From assembly GCA_030696085.1 (NCBI GenBank), contig JAUYNL010000062.1, positions 62,001-126,000 of the forward strand: a stretch of 64,000 nt of DNA, given 5' to 3'. This stretch comes from Luteolibacter sp. GTDB taxonomy: Bacteria; Verrucomicrobiota; Verrucomicrobiia; Verrucomicrobiales; Akkermansiaceae. Of the stretch, positions 60,860 through 64,000 are shown in pieces; the stretch's first letter is position 1, and the number at the start of each line of letters is the position of its first letter. The translations under genes and the position numbers were made by a program. The notes below the pieces were generated by a model, which ran no database searches, had not been told where the DNA came from, and worked only from the letters and a program-made list of their open reading frames with translations.

Positions 60860-62527
60860 TCAGAGATTGCGAAGGGATTTTGCGGCATCGCTGCGGGCGG
60901 CGAAAAACGCGGGAACAAGGGCGGCCAGCGAGCAAAGCACGAAGGCCAGAAAGCCGATGACCGCCTGCTCGACGGGATTGTTATGGGCCGGCAACACACC
61001 GAAACCGGTGAATGACGCCGCGAAGGGATCAAATCCAAGCGATCTGAAAATCCCCTGGATGGGCCCGCGGAAATGAATCACCACGCGGCCGAGACCAACG
61101 CCGAGCACGGCCCCGGCCAGTCCGAGGATCATGCCCTGATAGAGAAACACCCGCACGATCTGGCCGGGCGCGGCTCCCAGTGCCTTCATCACCCCGATCT
61201 CGCGGCGCTTCTGGATGGTCACGGTGAACATCACGGCCATCATCGAGAATGCCGAGACCAGTACGATGAAGGATAGCGCGAAATACATCATCACGCGCTG
61301 CTGGTTGATGAGTGCGAAGAAAGTCTGATATTGGTCTCCCCATGTGAGCAGCGACCAGTCCGGTCCCAGCGTCTTGCGCCCCTGCGCGGCCACTTCCTCG
61401 GCGGCGTAGGCGTCGTCGAGCCGCAGGGCGATGCCCTGCACCGCCTCGCCAAGACCGGCGAGATCCTGGGCGAGCGGCAGCGGCACGAAGATGTCCGGAG
61501 TGACCGCCATCTGCGACGCCTGATAGACGCCGGTCACCACGGCCTCCTTGGGCAGCACGATTTGTTTCAGTCCCTTGAGCGTCTCGCCGTCCATTTTTTC
61601 GGCATCGGACGAACTGAGCGCGGCGATGGATTCCTCAATGGCCGCCGCCTTTTCCGCATCGAAGAGAAACACGCCCGCGGCCTCGTCCTTGATGCCGGAC
61701 TCCATGGAAACGAGAAGTTCCTCCAGCATGTCGAGCTCCGGCACGCGGATATCCTCGGTGCGGATGCCGTCGAGCTTTTGATAGATATCGGTCAGCGCGT
61801 CGATGGCCACGGCGCGTTTCTCGCCGGCGGGTTTCCATGCGGCGGCGAGCGCGGTGGTGGCGGCGTTCCAATCCGAGGCGAAGGCCACGCGCATGGGTGG
61901 CTTCTCGGTGGCCTTGTAGGCGCGCATGACTTCCTCGAAATTGCGCGTCGAGTAGAGCCGGATCGTATCGCCCACATGCAGGGCGAGTTGCTCGGCGAGG
62001 ATGGAGGAAACCACCGCGCGGTCATCGATGCCGAGGTCCGCGGAGGAATCCGGATGGTTTTCGCGGTCGAGCATGCCCGCGATGCCCTCGACTTGCGCGG
62101 GGTCCGAAGTGTCGATGCCGCGGAACATGACGGGCCGCTGCCAGGAGGCGACGTCGATGATCACATTGTCCGAGACAAAAGCGGTGGCGGCCGCCACGCG
62201 CGGGAGTTTTTTCGCGTTGGCGGCGGCATCCTGCCAGTTGGAAAGCGGCAGCGTGCCAAAGCCGCCTGGCTCGTGGCGCAACAGGATGTGCGGCGTGAAT
62301 CCGAGCAGACGGCTTTTCACATCACGCTCCAGGCCGGCGTACACCGCCATCACCACCACCAGCACGAGCACGCCAAGCATCACGCCGACCAGTGAGATGA
62401 GCGTGAACGAGGACAGCACCGCGCGGCGGGGGTTGAGATACCGCCGGGCGAGGAGAAGGCTGAAGGAACGTCTTTTGATGCCGCTTGCTACCGCCTCAAA
62501 CGCACTTCGGCAAGGGGAAGTCGGCAA
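60860..62527 (-). CDS. LolC/LolE-like ABC permease with a large periplasmic insertion
   Basis: The permease (about 555 residues) has a first membrane helix (about 39-63, after LLLARRYLNPRRA), a long periplasmic region and three C-terminal helices with QKRREIGVMKALGAAPGQI, as in LolC/LolE/FtsX-type proteins. Family members of the lipoprotein-releasing type have about 400-415 residues; the surplus lies at about 195-325, a helical, acidic block between GDTIRLYSTR and LPKEAVVTGVYQ. No ABC ATPase gene is adjacent. No ATG precedes the first helix; TTG 62527 is the best start, which is uncertain. It follows katG by about 30 bases. Confidence 0.78.
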   Translation of the reverse strand: MPTSPCRSAFEAVASGIKRRSFSLLLARRYLNPRRAVLSSFTLISLVGVMLGVLVLVVVMAVYAGLERDVKSRLLGFTPHILLRHEPGGFGTLPLSNWQDAAANAKKLPRVAAATAFVSDNVIIDVASWQRPVMFRGIDTSDPAQVEGIAGMLDRENHPDSSADLGIDDRAVVSSILAEQLALHVGDTIRLYSTRNFEEVMRAYKATEKPPMRVAFASDWNAATTALAAAWKPAGEKRAVAIDALTDIYQKLDGIRTEDIRVPELDMLEELLVSMESGIKDEAAGVFLFDAEKAAAIEESIAALSSSDAEKMDGETLKGLKQIVLPKEAVVTGVYQASQMAVTPDIFVPLPLAQDLAGLGEAVQGIALRLDDAYAAEEVAAQGRKTLGPDWSLLTWGDQYQTFFALINQQRVMMYFALSFIVLVSAFSMMAVMFTVTIQKRREIGVMKALGAAPGQIVRVFLYQGMILGLAGAVLGVGLGRVVIHFRGPIQGIFRSLGFDPFAASFTGFGVLPAHNNPVEQAVIGFLAFVLCSLAALVPAFFAARSDAAKSLRNL

Positions 62528-62556
62528 GCGGGCGCTTTCAGGCGGATCCTCCGGAA

Positions 62557-64000
<1,444 letters not shown>

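Overview
The window is a GC-rich chromosomal segment that most resembles a Verrucomicrobiota bacterium (Verrucomicrobiae-like). I base this on gene content, a PEP-CTERM sorted protein, GTG and TTG starts, and dispersed hairpin repeats. This is inference from the sequence; no rRNA or tRNA gene is visible to fix the taxonomy. No CRISPR array, prophage or intact insertion sequence was seen.

Layout. 1-9 kb: a decayed VapBC-like toxin-antitoxin relic, the ribosome assembly GTPase der, a rhodanese-like protein, riboflavin synthase, a Na+/H+ antiporter, a cysteine desulfurase, RecQ helicase and a PaaX-like protein bracketed by two related palindromes. 9-20 kb: recF, efp, a LysM protein, a PEP-CTERM protein, an L,D-transpeptidase, a site-2 protease, a TauE/SafE permease, a solitary AAA ATPase with operator-like repeats, an ABC exporter and pdxH. 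20.4-26.5 kb: a compact C30 carotenoid locus (aldH, crtP, crtQ, crtO, crtN) that closely parallels the staphyloxanthin genes of Staphylococcus but lacks crtM here.

26.6-43 kb: one long minus-strand str/S10/spc ribosomal superoperon running rpsL-rpsG-fusA-rpsJ-rplC-rplD-rplW-rplB-rpsS-[secreted coiled-coil protein]-rplV-rpsC-rplP-rpmC-rpsQ-rplN-rplX-rplE-rpsH-rplF-rplR-rpsE-rplO-secY-adk-map. tuf, rpsN and rpmD are missing from their usual places, a non-ribosomal gene sits between rpsS and rplV, and three spacers carry AT-rich 7-nt repeat arrays.

43-53 kb: a secreted glycerophosphodiester phosphodiesterase, then a tightly coupled minus-strand sugar-acid catabolic operon (SDR dehydrogenase, two enolase-superfamily dehydratases, PIG-L deacetylase, SSS symporter, SMP-30 lactonase, DapA-family aldolase). 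A 53-nt hairpin repeat occurs at both divergent junctions flanking this block. 53-64 kb: a HAD phosphatase, a Nudix hydrolase, a restriction/helicase gene fragment, a Sel1 protein, a NifU-like scaffold, an ABCG-type transporter, RluE-type pseudouridine synthase, HU, folA, a GYF-RDD membrane protein, a LolC/E-like permease with a large insertion, and the 3' two thirds of katG, which runs off the right edge.

The most interesting items are the staphyloxanthin-type carotenoid locus with structured leader DNA, the foreign gene inside the S10 operon, the repeat families, and several proteins with altered key residues (EF-P tip Arg, rhodanese Cys to Asp).
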